Shown one piece after another: positions 7,132 through 16,024 of a DNA stretch of 64,000 nt. The notes beneath the pieces are model-generated. The model saw only the letters and a list, made by a program, of their open reading frames with translations. It did no database searches and was not told where the DNA came from. Source of the stretch: Chlamydiia bacterium (GTDB lineage: Bacteria; Chlamydiota; Chlamydiia; Chlamydiales; Simkaniaceae); contig JAJACH010000002.1 in assembly GCA_022601645.1 (NCBI GenBank), positions 248,001-312,000 on the forward strand, in the 5' to 3' direction. Every line of letters starts with the position of its first letter. The stretch's first letter is position 1. The position numbers and the translations under genes were made by a program.

Positions 7132-8415
7132 ATGGTACACATCAGCATCAAAAGGGGATTAAACATTCCCCTGAAAGGAAATCCTGAAGGCGAGCTGCAA
7201 GAGCTCGGCACTCCGAAGGTTGCGGCTTTGGATTTAAGTCGGTTCGATACACTTCGTTTCCAATTGCATAAGCGCGTTGGCGATCAAGTTAAGATGGGCG
7301 AACCGATGGCTGAGGATAAGAGTTGTCCGGGGCGTATGTTCGTGTCTCCCGTTTCGGGGAGGGTGGTTGAGCTCGTTCGAGGTGAGAAGCGTCGGTTGTT
7401 ACACATGGTTGTCGAAATTGAAGGCAATGAGGTGCATGAGGTGCCCGGAGATGGGCTAGATAGGCTGATGCACGGGGGCGGATTTTCTCATATTAGACGA
7501 CGCCCGTGCAATGTGCTTGCAAGTCCTTTGCAGATGCCACGTTCAATTTTCGTGAAAGCAGTCGAGACTGGGCCGTTTAGAGCCTCGCCCGCTCTTGCGG
7601 TGGCTGGGCATGAGGAGCTTTTTCAAGCGGGGATTGATGCTCTTAAAGAATGGGCTCCGGTGCACTTAGTTGAAATGGGGGAAGCGTTTAAGGGGGTGCA
7701 GCATGTGATCCGTCATACGGTAAGCGGCGCGCACCCTGCAGGGAATGTTTCGGTGCATATTGCAAAGATCGATCCCATCAAATCGGTGCAGGACGTTGTT
7801 TGGACGCTTGATGTTGAGGATGTTTTGGTTGTTGGCTCCATCATGCGCGATCGTCACTATTTTCCACAGCGTGTGATTGGACTTGGGGGCACTGGGTTTA
7901 CAAAAGAGGAAAGACGGTTTGTTTCCTGTCTAAGCGGTTATCCGATCAAGGACATACCGCATCAAGGCCGTTTGATTTCAGGTGATCCCTTAATGGGTCA
8001 GATGAGTGAGTATTTGTGTGCAGGTGATCGCGCTGTCAGTGCGATTTTGGATGAGGGGAAAGGAGAATTCCTCCACTTCATGCGCCCAGGTCTTAAGCGC
8101 TACACCCAATATCGTGGCTACTTGTCTGCCTTGTTTAAGCGAAACTATGCTCTTACGACCATGATGCATGGCGAGCCACGCGCGTTTATTGATGGCAGCT
8201 TTTACAACAAAGTGATGCCACTTCCTCTTTCAACCATGCATTTAGTCAAAGCTTTGATGTGTGAGGATTTTGAAAAGGCCGAAGAGCTCGGTATTTTAGA
8301 GGTGGCAGCGGAAGATTTCGCTCTTCCAACTTTTATTTGTCCTTCAAAAATTGAGATGACAGAAATTGTTTCTCAAGGACTCAAAACTTATGCAGAAAAT
8401 TATCTAAGTGTATAG
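7132..8415 (+). CDS. nqrA: Na+-translocating NADH:quinone reductase subunit A
   Basis: 427 residues from the ATG at 7132. The frame is open further upstream (TTG at 7078), but the family N-terminus matches M-V-H-I-S-I-K-R-G-L-N-I-P-L, so 7132 is chosen. NqrA is the cytoplasmic quinone-associated subunit of the Nqr complex, the sodium-pumping respiratory entry enzyme that chlamydiae use in place of complex I. Other nqr genes are not in this window; chlamydial nqrA is normally away from nqrBCDEF. The 3' end overlaps the YjbH-like gene by 8 bp, implying coupling. Confidence 0.93.
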   Translation: MVHISIKRGLNIPLKGNPEGELQELGTPKVAALDLSRFDTLRFQLHKRVGDQVKMGEPMAEDKSCPGRMFVSPVSGRVVELVRGEKRRLLHMVVEIEGNEVHEVPGDGLDRLMHGGGFSHIRRRPCNVLASPLQMPRSIFVKAVETGPFRASPALAVAGHEELFQAGIDALKEWAPVHLVEMGEAFKGVQHVIRHTVSGAHPAGNVSVHIAKIDPIKSVQDVVWTLDVEDVLVVGSIMRDRHYFPQRVIGLGGTGFTKEERRFVSCLSGYPIKDIPHQGRLISGDPLMGQMSEYLCAGDRAVSAILDEGKGEFLHFMRPGLKRYTQYRGYLSALFKRNYALTTMMHGEPRAFIDGSFYNKVMPLPLSTMHLVKALMCEDFEKAEELGILEVAAEDFALPTFICPSKIEMTEIVSQGLKTYAENYLSV

Positions 8416-10549
8416 ATGGCTTTTAATCTTTCTTTTGCCTCTCGCTCTTTTTTCGAATCCCTCGGAAATAGACCTTCTTTTTAAAGATTTAAAGCTTGTT
8501 GACGAAATCAACAAAGAGTTAAACGATCAGCTCCCTTTTATATACAATTCATCGATGTATGGCGGGTATCTCAACATGCCATCGGCTCGGATGAACCAGG
8601 CGGGAATGGTCGGTTTAGGTGGGTCAAGGTTACCTCCCTATAATATCTGGAGCGCCTACATGCAACCGTTTGATCGACTAGAATTATCGATCAACTATCG
8701 GGTGTTTGTGGGAATCCAAGAGTTCCACATGGGGGCAGAAGGGTTTGGTGACGATGCTGACCGGGGGATTAACTTTAAGCTCAAGCTCCTTGATCGACGC
8801 GATGGCTATGATTTCTTGCCCGAAATTTCGGTTGGGGGAGAGGACTTTTATGGAAGCAAACGCTTTTCGTCTTACTTCCTTGTTGCAACAAAGCAGTGGC
8901 TCAAGTGGAATTTGGAGACAACATTTGGTTGGGGGAGAAAGCGCCTCCGTGGTTTTTTTGGGGGAGTTGCATGGAGTCCACTGAGAAGATTACGTGCTCC
9001 GCTTGATGGCTTTACACTTCTAGCGGAGTACGATTCAACGAACTATAAGGAGCATGACGCCGAGCATGCAGAAGGGCGCGCTGTTGATAGCCGCATTAAT
9101 TTGGGCTTAAGTTGGTCCATTTTCGACTTTGCTCAGTTCAAGGTGTATTCTCAAAGAGGGAAGGAGTTTGGTTTTCAGGGAACGGTAACGTATAACTTGG
9201 GTCAAACCAAGGGCTTTTTCCCAAAAGTAAATGATCCGAAGCCGTATTCTGCACCAAGAGATTTCGAGGCGATTGGTCATTTGCGTACTGAAAAGGATTT
9301 TGCTCAGCAATTAGCCTATGCTTTTGCCGAGCAAAGTATGACCCTTTATAAGGCGGTATTGACGGAGAATCGAGAAAATCTCTACTTGAAGATCCTTAAC
9401 GTACGTTATCGCAACGAGTCAGATATTCGCGACAGGTTACAAGATATCTTGGCAGCCATTGTTCCAGAAAATGTACCAACGGTCACAGTTGTAGTAGAAG
9501 CCGATGGTGTGAACGTACAGGAATATTATTTTAGAACAGAAAATCTCCGCGCTTACTTGCATCAAAAAATGGGAGAACCCGAGCTTGAAGTACTCGCTCC
9601 CTTAAGAGATGCGCAAAAACCGCCGAATAAATACAATTCAGTCCAGCTCTATCATCGGACAAAAGATCCCTGGCAACTTACGTTTGGCCCAAGAACCATG
9701 ACCTTTTTTGGCAGCGCAAAAGGAAAGATTAAGTACAGCCTCATGATGATGGCCGACGCCCAAGGTTACATAGCCGATGAAGTGTATTATGAAATCCTCC
9801 TTTCTTATGTCATTCGATCGAGTTTAGATGGGATTAAGGATTATGACCGTTACAACCCTTCGCAAGTAATCAATGTACGAACCGATTTAATTCGGTATTT
9901 CCAAACCAATTCGGTTCACCTAGAAATGGCGTTTTTTCAAAAAGGGTGGAATTTGACAAACGGCTGGTTTGCTAGATTTGCAGCAGGCTACTTTGAGGCA
10001 ATGTATGGTGGGGTTGCAACAGAATTTCTTTACTACCCCGTGCACCAACCATGGGCGATTGGTTTTTCTGCGGCCGGTGTCTTAAAACGCGATTATACAG
10101 GACTTAGTTTTACAACGCGTATTCGTAAGCTTGATGGGTTCACACCCATCTACGAGCACTACATCGGCTCGCAATACTTCCTTAACCTTTACTACGATTT
10201 CAAACCCGTGAACCTCGACTTTGAAGTTAACGTTGGTCAATTTCTTGCAAAAGATCTAGGTGCTAGAGCCCAGATCGGACGATACTACCCAAGTGGCATG
10301 AAACTCTATTTTTGGTACACGATGACCAACAAAAAAGACTACGTCAACGGGAAACGGTACTACGATCGTGGGATCGGGATCACCTTCCCCCTCGACATCT
10401 TCCTCACAAAAAGTTCACGCACTATGCTCGGTTATGCGATGGCTTTTTGGCTCCGCGATGTGGGTGCCATGTCAGCGACTGGAAAACCACTTTATCGCAC
10501 CATCAATCGCGAACGCTTAATGGTGAATAAGCAGAGAATGATGTACTAA
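8408..10549 (+). CDS. YjbH-like outer-membrane/exopolysaccharide-associated protein
   Basis: 713 residues with an N-terminal signal peptide (Y-R-W-L-L-I-F-L-L-P-L-A-L-F-S, cleavage near residue 16). The rest is rich in alternating aromatic beta-strand segments (for example N-I-W-S-A-Y-M-Q-P-F-D-R) and ends in strand-like tyrosine-rich repeats, as in outer-membrane beta-barrels. The early segment with S-M-Y-G-G-Y-L-N-M-P-S-A-R matches the YjbH domain, known from enterobacterial exopolysaccharide operons. It overlaps nqrA. A role in glycan export is inference from the family and from the large glycan region downstream. Confidence 0.7.
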   Translation: MYRWLLIFLLPLALFSNPSEIDLLFKDLKLVDEINKELNDQLPFIYNSSMYGGYLNMPSARMNQAGMVGLGGSRLPPYNIWSAYMQPFDRLELSINYRVFVGIQEFHMGAEGFGDDADRGINFKLKLLDRRDGYDFLPEISVGGEDFYGSKRFSSYFLVATKQWLKWNLETTFGWGRKRLRGFFGGVAWSPLRRLRAPLDGFTLLAEYDSTNYKEHDAEHAEGRAVDSRINLGLSWSIFDFAQFKVYSQRGKEFGFQGTVTYNLGQTKGFFPKVNDPKPYSAPRDFEAIGHLRTEKDFAQQLAYAFAEQSMTLYKAVLTENRENLYLKILNVRYRNESDIRDRLQDILAAIVPENVPTVTVVVEADGVNVQEYYFRTENLRAYLHQKMGEPELEVLAPLRDAQKPPNKYNSVQLYHRTKDPWQLTFGPRTMTFFGSAKGKIKYSLMMMADAQGYIADEVYYEILLSYVIRSSLDGIKDYDRYNPSQVINVRTDLIRYFQTNSVHLEMAFFQKGWNLTNGWFARFAAGYFEAMYGGVATEFLYYPVHQPWAIGFSAAGVLKRDYTGLSFTTRIRKLDGFTPIYEHYIGSQYFLNLYYDFKPVNLDFEVNVGQFLAKDLGARAQIGRYYPSGMKLYFWYTMTNKKDYVNGKRYYDRGIGITFPLDIFLTKSSRTMLGYAMAFWLRDVGAMSATGKPLYRTINRERLMVNKQRMMY

Positions 10550-10596
10550 AAACCCTTTTCACACTATACTCTCGCGCCTATTTTTATGGAGGATCA

Positions 10597-11013
10597 ATGA
10601 GTATTATGGATTTGGGAATAGGGTGTCGAAGAACTGATCACAACGTCGAGTGTTATCGTATTGATATGTACTGTGGGCGGTATTATGAAAGAATGCTTGC
10701 TGGAGTCCCCAGTTCTCGGGGTGATTTTTTTGTTACGTGTCCAAGGGTATTGCCTCATCTTCGCGATGCTAAACCAGCGCCTCAAGGGTCACCAAATATC
10801 GACGGCTTTGCACGTGTTTTACGGGGTGAAATTAAGCCGGATGGGAGTTTATTCTGGACGCATGAGGAAAGTCGATATCTCGAGGGCCTTGACGTGGCAT
10901 CGTTAGGTAAGGAAGTTGCGGCAATGGATAATGCTGCTTTAAGGGCTTCGATGGTCCGAGCTGCCGACTTTGCTAGAGAGGGCTATTTTCCTTCTGCTGA
11001 GCGAGTTGAGTGA
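10597..11013 (+). CDS. Hypothetical 138-residue protein
   Basis: Not recognised. A perfect GGAGG at 10588-10592 sits 4 nt before the ATG, so translation is likely. The N-terminal part is Cys-rich (C-R-R near residue 10, C near 20 and 26, then T-C-P) and the C-terminal half is acidic and helical (L-E-G-L-D-V-A-S-L-G-K-E-V). No signal peptide or membrane segment. Its last 41 bp overlap the convergent hemB gene. A TATACT at 10565-10570 could be its -10. Confidence 0.6.
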   Translation: MSIMDLGIGCRRTDHNVECYRIDMYCGRYYERMLAGVPSSRGDFFVTCPRVLPHLRDAKPAPQGSPNIDGFARVLRGEIKPDGSLFWTHEESRYLEGLDVASLGKEVAAMDNAALRASMVRAADFAREGYFPSAERVE

Positions 11014-11998
11014 ATGTAAAGCGGCTTGACATTTGCCTAAGTAGTTGATTCACAGCGTATGTGAAAATGAAATCAGCGCCTGCTCGTTTGATCGAGAGGG
11101 CGATTTCGTAAAACGCTTTGTCTGCATCAAGGTACCCAGCTTCGTGTGCGGCCATCACCATCGCATACTCACCACTCACGTGGTAAGCGCAAAGCGGCAA
11201 CTCTGTTTGATGGCGGATTTCTGAAAGAATATCGAGGTAGGGAAGGGCTGGCTTTACCATGAGCATATCGGCACCTTCTGCCTCGTCAGTCAGGGCCTCT
11301 AAGACAGCTTCGCGCTTGTTTGCGGGATTGAGTTGGTAGGTGCTTTTGTCGCCAAAGGAAAGCTTGGTTTGCAGCGCTTGGCGAAAGGGGCTGTAGAAGT
11401 TTGAGGCGAACTTAGCCGCGTAAGACAAGATACCAACCTGAGTGTAACCGGCAGCATCCAAGGTATCGCGAATGATTAACACGCGCCCATCCATCATATC
11501 GCTTGGAGCGACGATGTCAGCGCCTGCGTTTGCATAGCAAAGAGCTTGTTTGGCAAGGACATTTAGCGTTGCATCGTTGTCAATTTCAAGATTGTCATTG
11601 ACGATGCCATCATGCCCGTGTGTTGTGTAGGGGTCTAAAGCGATATCTGGGATCAAAGTCAGAGAGGGGAGTTCGCGTTTAAGTGTTTGTAGAGCTTTGG
11701 CGATCAGGCTGTTTTCATTGTAGGCTTCTTCGGCATGCTCACTTCGAAGGGATGTGGGTAGGACTGGGAAAATACAGATTGCTTGAACACCTGCTGTGTG
11801 AAGTTTTTCCGCTTCGATGAGAAGCTTATCAATGGAAAGGTGCGAATGCCCGGGCAAGGCTTTAATCGGCACCTCTTGGTTGTTGCCTTCGATGATGAAA
11901 AACGGCGCCACCAAATCATGCGGGGAAAGGTGGGTCTCTTGAACAAGATTGCGGATAGCTTGAGTTGCGCGATTGCGTCTTAGTCTTTTAAATACCAT
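10973..11998 (-). CDS. hemB: Delta-aminolevulinic acid dehydratase (porphobilinogen synthase)
   Basis: 341 residues. Condenses two 5-aminolevulinate molecules to porphobilinogen in haem synthesis. Seen: R-L-R-R-N-R near the start, the two active-site lysine regions S-Y-A-A-K-F-A-S-N-F-Y and M-L-M-V-K-P-A-L-P-Y-L, and A-L-D-P-Y-T-T-H-G-H-D-G. The last lacks the zinc cysteines and resembles the Mg2+-dependent (Pseudomonas-type) enzymes. The tail after F-T-Y-A-V-N-Q-L-L is about 20 residues longer than I expect for the family; it is partly encoded by a 26-bp segment also found in the NlpC/P60 gene. Confidence 0.93.
   Translation of the reverse strand: MVFKRLRRNRATQAIRNLVQETHLSPHDLVAPFFIIEGNNQEVPIKALPGHSHLSIDKLLIEAEKLHTAGVQAICIFPVLPTSLRSEHAEEAYNENSLIAKALQTLKRELPSLTLIPDIALDPYTTHGHDGIVNDNLEIDNDATLNVLAKQALCYANAGADIVAPSDMMDGRVLIIRDTLDAAGYTQVGILSYAAKFASNFYSPFRQALQTKLSFGDKSTYQLNPANKREAVLEALTDEAEGADMLMVKPALPYLDILSEIRHQTELPLCAYHVSGEYAMVMAAHEAGYLDADKAFYEIALSIKRAGADFIFTYAVNQLLRQMSSRFTFTQLAQQKENSPL
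11013..11038 (+). repeat. 26-bp exact repeat, copy in hemB tail
   Basis: Bases 11013-11038 (core GCGGCTTGACATTTGCCT) are identical to 265-290, where they encode part of the NlpC/P60 domain just before L-P-G-H-M. Flanking bases do not match. Here the segment lies in the C-terminal extension of hemB on the other strand. Confidence 0.85.
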
Positions 11999-12055
11999 GA
12001 TAAGCGGTATACCAAAAAAGAGTGAAACGTTAAACTGCTTTTTGGAGGTCTATTT

Positions 12056-13684
12056 ATGTTACATAGTTACGAAGAATTCTCAGAAAGCCAGGTCAAAGTC
12101 CTGGAACGATTTGTCACAAACACAACGAGCAGCGTTTTTGCCCTCCGCAACCTACCTGAGGTGATCAAAGGGGCTCTTTTTTCACGCTATTCAAGGTCAA
12201 GCCTTGGACTGCGCTCTCTTCTCCTCAAGGAATTTATCTTAAACGAAGAAACAGCGTTTGATACCATTGCAGGGTCGGGTGATGCAACCAATGACGAGCA
12301 AATGACAGCCATTAAGCGGGCACAAAATTTCTACGACCGTATTTTGGACGGGTATGGTGATGATTCGATTGGAGAACTCGGAGGTGCTCACTTAGCCCTT
12401 GAAAACATCTCCATGATTGGCGCCAAAGTCATTGAAGATGCTCGCATCGGCGGATCGCCCCTTGAGAAATCAACCCGCTACATCTATTTTGATCAAAAAG
12501 TGAACGGGGAATACCTGTTTTACAAAGAACCGATCCTGATGACCTCAGCCTATCGCGACCTTTATTTGGAAACATGCAACCACCTTTTTGAAACCTATTC
12601 ATCGCTTATTCCCCCTCTCACCGAACACATGGAAAAAGCATTCCCTAAAGAGCACGATGTCTCAAAAGTTGCTTACACAGCCGCTTTAAGAGCGAAAGTT
12701 CTCGACTGTTTGAGAGGCCTTCTTCCAGCAAGTGCATTGACCAATATGGGCGTCTTCGGAAACGGCCGTTTTTACGAAACACTGATCCAAAAGCTTAACA
12801 CGCATAATTTAACTGAAATGCAAGATATTGGCCGCTCAAGCTTCCAAGAACTTACCAAAGTGATCCCCTCATTCGTCCGCCGATCTGATCTCACACACAA
12901 GTACCAAAAAACGTACTCTGATTATCGCGATCGGATGCAAGGCGAGTTGATGATGCTTGTCGACCAACATTCTCCGCAGGTCAGTAAAACCAGCGGTTCT
13001 TCAGTGCGGCTTGTTAGTTACGATACCGACGGACCACTCAAAGTCGCAGCGGCCTTGCTGTTCGCTGGCTCAAATGTGGGACTCTTAGAGCTCCAAGAAT
13101 ATTGCCGCAACCTTCCTAAAGATGAACTTTCCCGTATTTTAGAAGCTGCAAGTGCCTTTAGAGAAAATAGACGGCACAAGTCACCAAGAGCTTTAGAACA
13201 TGCAACATTTACTTTTGAGATCGTTGCTGATTTTGGCATCTACCGCGATCTTCATCGCCACCGTATGTTGACACAAGAGCGCCAAAACCTCACCTGTCAA
13301 TACGACTACTACATCCCCCGAGAGCTTATCGATACAGATATGGAAAAACCGTATCGCGCTGCCATGGTCCGAGCAAAAGAAACCTACGATACCATTGCCT
13401 TAGAGCTACCAGAAGAAGCACAGTATGTCGTGCCAATGGCCTACAACATCCACTGGTACTTCCATGTAAACTTAAGATCTCTCCAGTGGTTAACAGAACT
13501 TCGCTCTTCACCTGCTGGCCACCCCATGTACCGTTACGTAGCCCAAGAAATGGCAAAGCAAGTGTCAGAAGTCTTCCCCGAATTTGAACGTTTCTTCAAG
13601 TTTGTCGATTTTGAAGGGTATGAGCTCGGCCGCCTAGGCCAAGAGACGCGCACCGAAGAGAAGAAGGCAGGCATCCGTGAATAG
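12056..13684 (+). CDS. thyX: FAD-dependent thymidylate synthase ThyX, large chlamydial form
   Basis: 542 residues, about twice an ordinary ThyX, with a ThyX-like region in each half; chlamydiae carry this long form. The second half holds the motif R-H-R-M-L-T-Q-E-R-Q-N-L-T and F-G-I-Y-R-D-L-H. The first half has S-S-L-G-L-R-S-L-L and Y-G-D-D-S-I-G-E-L-G-G. The enzyme methylates dUMP using methylenetetrahydrofolate and FADH2. GGAGG at 12044-12048 gives the start. It is divergent from hemB and overlaps the first tyrP by 8 bp. Confidence 0.88.
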   Translation: MLHSYEEFSESQVKVLERFVTNTTSSVFALRNLPEVIKGALFSRYSRSSLGLRSLLLKEFILNEETAFDTIAGSGDATNDEQMTAIKRAQNFYDRILDGYGDDSIGELGGAHLALENISMIGAKVIEDARIGGSPLEKSTRYIYFDQKVNGEYLFYKEPILMTSAYRDLYLETCNHLFETYSSLIPPLTEHMEKAFPKEHDVSKVAYTAALRAKVLDCLRGLLPASALTNMGVFGNGRFYETLIQKLNTHNLTEMQDIGRSSFQELTKVIPSFVRRSDLTHKYQKTYSDYRDRMQGELMMLVDQHSPQVSKTSGSSVRLVSYDTDGPLKVAAALLFAGSNVGLLELQEYCRNLPKDELSRILEAASAFRENRRHKSPRALEHATFTFEIVADFGIYRDLHRHRMLTQERQNLTCQYDYYIPRELIDTDMEKPYRAAMVRAKETYDTIALELPEEAQYVVPMAYNIHWYFHVNLRSLQWLTELRSSPAGHPMYRYVAQEMAKQVSEVFPEFERFFKFVDFEGYELGRLGQETRTEEKKAGIRE

Positions 13685-14816
13685 CCGAATAATCGGCGGA
13701 AGTTTGCTCATCTGTGGAAGTTGTATTGGTGTAGGAATGTTGGCCCTGCCTATTTTAACAGGCATGCTCGGCTTTTATCCCGCGATTTTTATGCTTCTTC
13801 TAGCATGCACATTCATGACCCTCTCAGCGCTGCTCCTTGTCGACGTGTGTTCGTGGTTTGAAGGACGCGTCAACTTTCCCACCATGGTTCAAGAAACAAC
13901 TGGAACGTTGGGGCGACTCATCTACTGGTTCTTGTATTTGGCCCTGTTTTATGCGCTACTTGTTGCTTATATGACTGGCTCGGGCAACCACGTCGCAGGT
14001 CTTCTCCCCGTACCTGACTGGCTTGGAACGCTTTTTTTCGTTCTCATCTTCGGAGGCCTTGTCTATTTGGGCACGCGATCGGTCGACATGATGAACCGCT
14101 TTCTGATGGTTGGCAAAATTGCAGCCTACATTTTTCTCCTCGTGCTCGGCTTCCGGTTTGTGAGTGGTTCGCGCTTAAGTTATGTCAACATGAATTATAT
14201 GCTCACAGCCCTACCTGTTTTGGTCATTTCTTTTGGCTTTCACAACATGGTGCCTAGCATCTTTTCGTATTTGGACAGAAATAAAAAACAGGCACGTTTA
14301 TCTATTATTTTAGGAGCTTCTTTTGCTCTAGTGATTTATCTTTTATGGCTAATTGTTGCTCTCGGCGCACTTCCTGAAACGGTGATCTCATCAAGTTATC
14401 TTCAGGATGTCGATGCAGCAGAGGCAATTAGTCGGGTTTACAAGAGTAGTGGCCTTGCCTTAGCTGCAAGATGTTTAGCCTTTTTTGCCATTTTAACCTC
14501 GTTTTTGGCCCAATCGTTGAGTTTGGCCCATTTCCTGGGCGATTCGTTTAAGATTAAAGAGCGTAAAAGAGAAAATCCTGTCTTGATTTGCGCAGCACTA
14601 CTGCCACCTCTTATCTTTTCGGTGATCTACCCTCAAATCTTTTTTAAGGCGCTCAATTTTGCCGGGGGAATTTGTGCTGTAATCCTTTTTGGCGTCTATC
14701 CTGCTATTATGGTTTGGCGGGGAAAAGAGTCTCGTCTTGGCAATAAACCCGTTTTGATTTCTATCTTCTGTTTTGCTATCTTTATCCTTATTTACCAAAT
14801 CCTACAAATGCTATGA
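13677..14816 (+). CDS. tyrP: Aromatic amino acid permease TyrP, first copy
   Basis: 379 residues, about 11 hydrophobic segments, beginning (GTG start) N-S-R-I-I-G-G-S-L-L-I-C-G-S-C-I-G-V-G-M-L. The G-x-x-I-G-x-G-M-L-A-L-P motif is the hallmark of the hydroxy/aromatic amino acid permease (HAAAP) family, inner-membrane proton symporters for tyrosine or tryptophan. The start overlaps thyX and the stop overlaps the second copy (ATGA). Confidence 0.88.
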   Translation: MNSRIIGGSLLICGSCIGVGMLALPILTGMLGFYPAIFMLLLACTFMTLSALLLVDVCSWFEGRVNFPTMVQETTGTLGRLIYWFLYLALFYALLVAYMTGSGNHVAGLLPVPDWLGTLFFVLIFGGLVYLGTRSVDMMNRFLMVGKIAAYIFLLVLGFRFVSGSRLSYVNMNYMLTALPVLVISFGFHNMVPSIFSYLDRNKKQARLSIILGASFALVIYLLWLIVALGALPETVISSSYLQDVDAAEAISRVYKSSGLALAARCLAFFAILTSFLAQSLSLAHFLGDSFKIKERKRENPVLICAALLPPLIFSVIYPQIFFKALNFAGGICAVILFGVYPAIMVWRGKESRLGNKPVLISIFCFAIFILIYQILQML

Positions 14817-16024
14817 GACTCAATCACTATATCGGAGGAATCTTCCTCGTTTCTGGAACGACAATTGGCGCTGGGATCTTAGCTCTTCCTGTTATGACAG
14901 GTGTTGTTGGCTTTATGCCCTCACTATTGATCTTTGGCATTGTCTGGGCAGTCATGCTTTCAACATCGTACTTTTTTTTGGATGTCAACTTAGCATTTAA
15001 AGGTGATGTCAACTTCATTTCGATGGCTGGCAAAACACTTGGCCGCGTGGGTCAAGGCGTGAACTGGATTTTTTACTTGTTGCTGCTCTATTCTCTGACC
15101 GCTGCATACATCGCCGGTTCTGCTCCGCTTTTTGCTGCGGGGATTGAGTATTTGACCGGGTGGACGATGCCGACCTACCTTTCCTATTTCTGTCTGCCGG
15201 TCATTTTTGGGTGGTTTGTCTATTCAGGAACAGGGGGCGTTGATGCGATTAATCGCGTGCTTATGTTTGGCCTGCTCTTGACCTATCTATTGATTGTGAT
15301 TGCGCTGCCATCTCATATTCAAGAAGAGTTGTTGCTTCACGTTGATTGGAAGCCATCATTGATGGCCCTTCTTGTGATTGTGACATCGTTTGGTTATCAT
15401 ATCATTATTCCTAGCCTTACAGCCTACATGAATCACGACAAAAAGCATCTGAAATGGACGCTCTTTATCGGCAGTTTAATGCCTCTTGTCATCTACATTT
15501 TGTGGGAGCTTTTAACGCTTGGTGTGGTCCCTGTCGGAGATTTAGCGCTCGCTTGGAAACAAGGCGTACCGGTGAGTTTGGCGCTTACAAAAATTATCCA
15601 TACGAAATGGGTACAGGTTTCCATCCACTTTTTTGCCTTTTTCACGATCGTTACCTCCTTTCTGGGCGTGTCTTTGAGTTTATCTGATTTTCTAGCAGAT
15701 GGTTTTTCGATCAAAAAGACGTGGGAAGGCCGTTTGATGGCTTGTCTATTAACATTTGTTCCACCACTTATCTTCCTGTTCAGCTATTCACGAGGTTTTA
15801 TCCTCGCTTTAGAATATGCCGGAGCTTTGGTGGCGGTATTACTCATTATTCTCCCAGCCTTAATGGCGTGGAATTTGAAGGAAGTGAAATTTTATCAATC
15901 CCCACTTGGTCGCGCATGGCTTATTTTGATCATCTGCTTTGGTCTCGGTGTTGTCGGGGTGGATGTTTTCCAGCAATTTGGAGTGTTTAAGCCGTTTTAT
16001 GAGCACTATGTTCCAACTAAATAG
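14813..16024 (+). CDS. tyrP: Aromatic amino acid permease TyrP, second copy
   Basis: 403 residues, same HAAAP fold as the upstream gene: [19 protein letters not shown] at the N-terminus and about 11 membrane helices. A tandem tyrP pair is a known chlamydial feature. The two copies have diverged clearly, so they may differ in substrate (tyrosine against tryptophan), which sequence alone cannot settle. ATGA overlap upstream; uvrB starts inside its 3' end. Confidence 0.88.
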   Translation: MRLNHYIGGIFLVSGTTIGAGILALPVMTGVVGFMPSLLIFGIVWAVMLSTSYFFLDVNLAFKGDVNFISMAGKTLGRVGQGVNWIFYLLLLYSLTAAYIAGSAPLFAAGIEYLTGWTMPTYLSYFCLPVIFGWFVYSGTGGVDAINRVLMFGLLLTYLLIVIALPSHIQEELLLHVDWKPSLMALLVIVTSFGYHIIIPSLTAYMNHDKKHLKWTLFIGSLMPLVIYILWELLTLGVVPVGDLALAWKQGVPVSLALTKIIHTKWVQVSIHFFAFFTIVTSFLGVSLSLSDFLADGFSIKKTWEGRLMACLLTFVPPLIFLFSYSRGFILALEYAGALVAVLLIILPALMAWNLKEVKFYQSPLGRAWLILIICFGLGVVGVDVFQQFGVFKPFYEHYVPTK

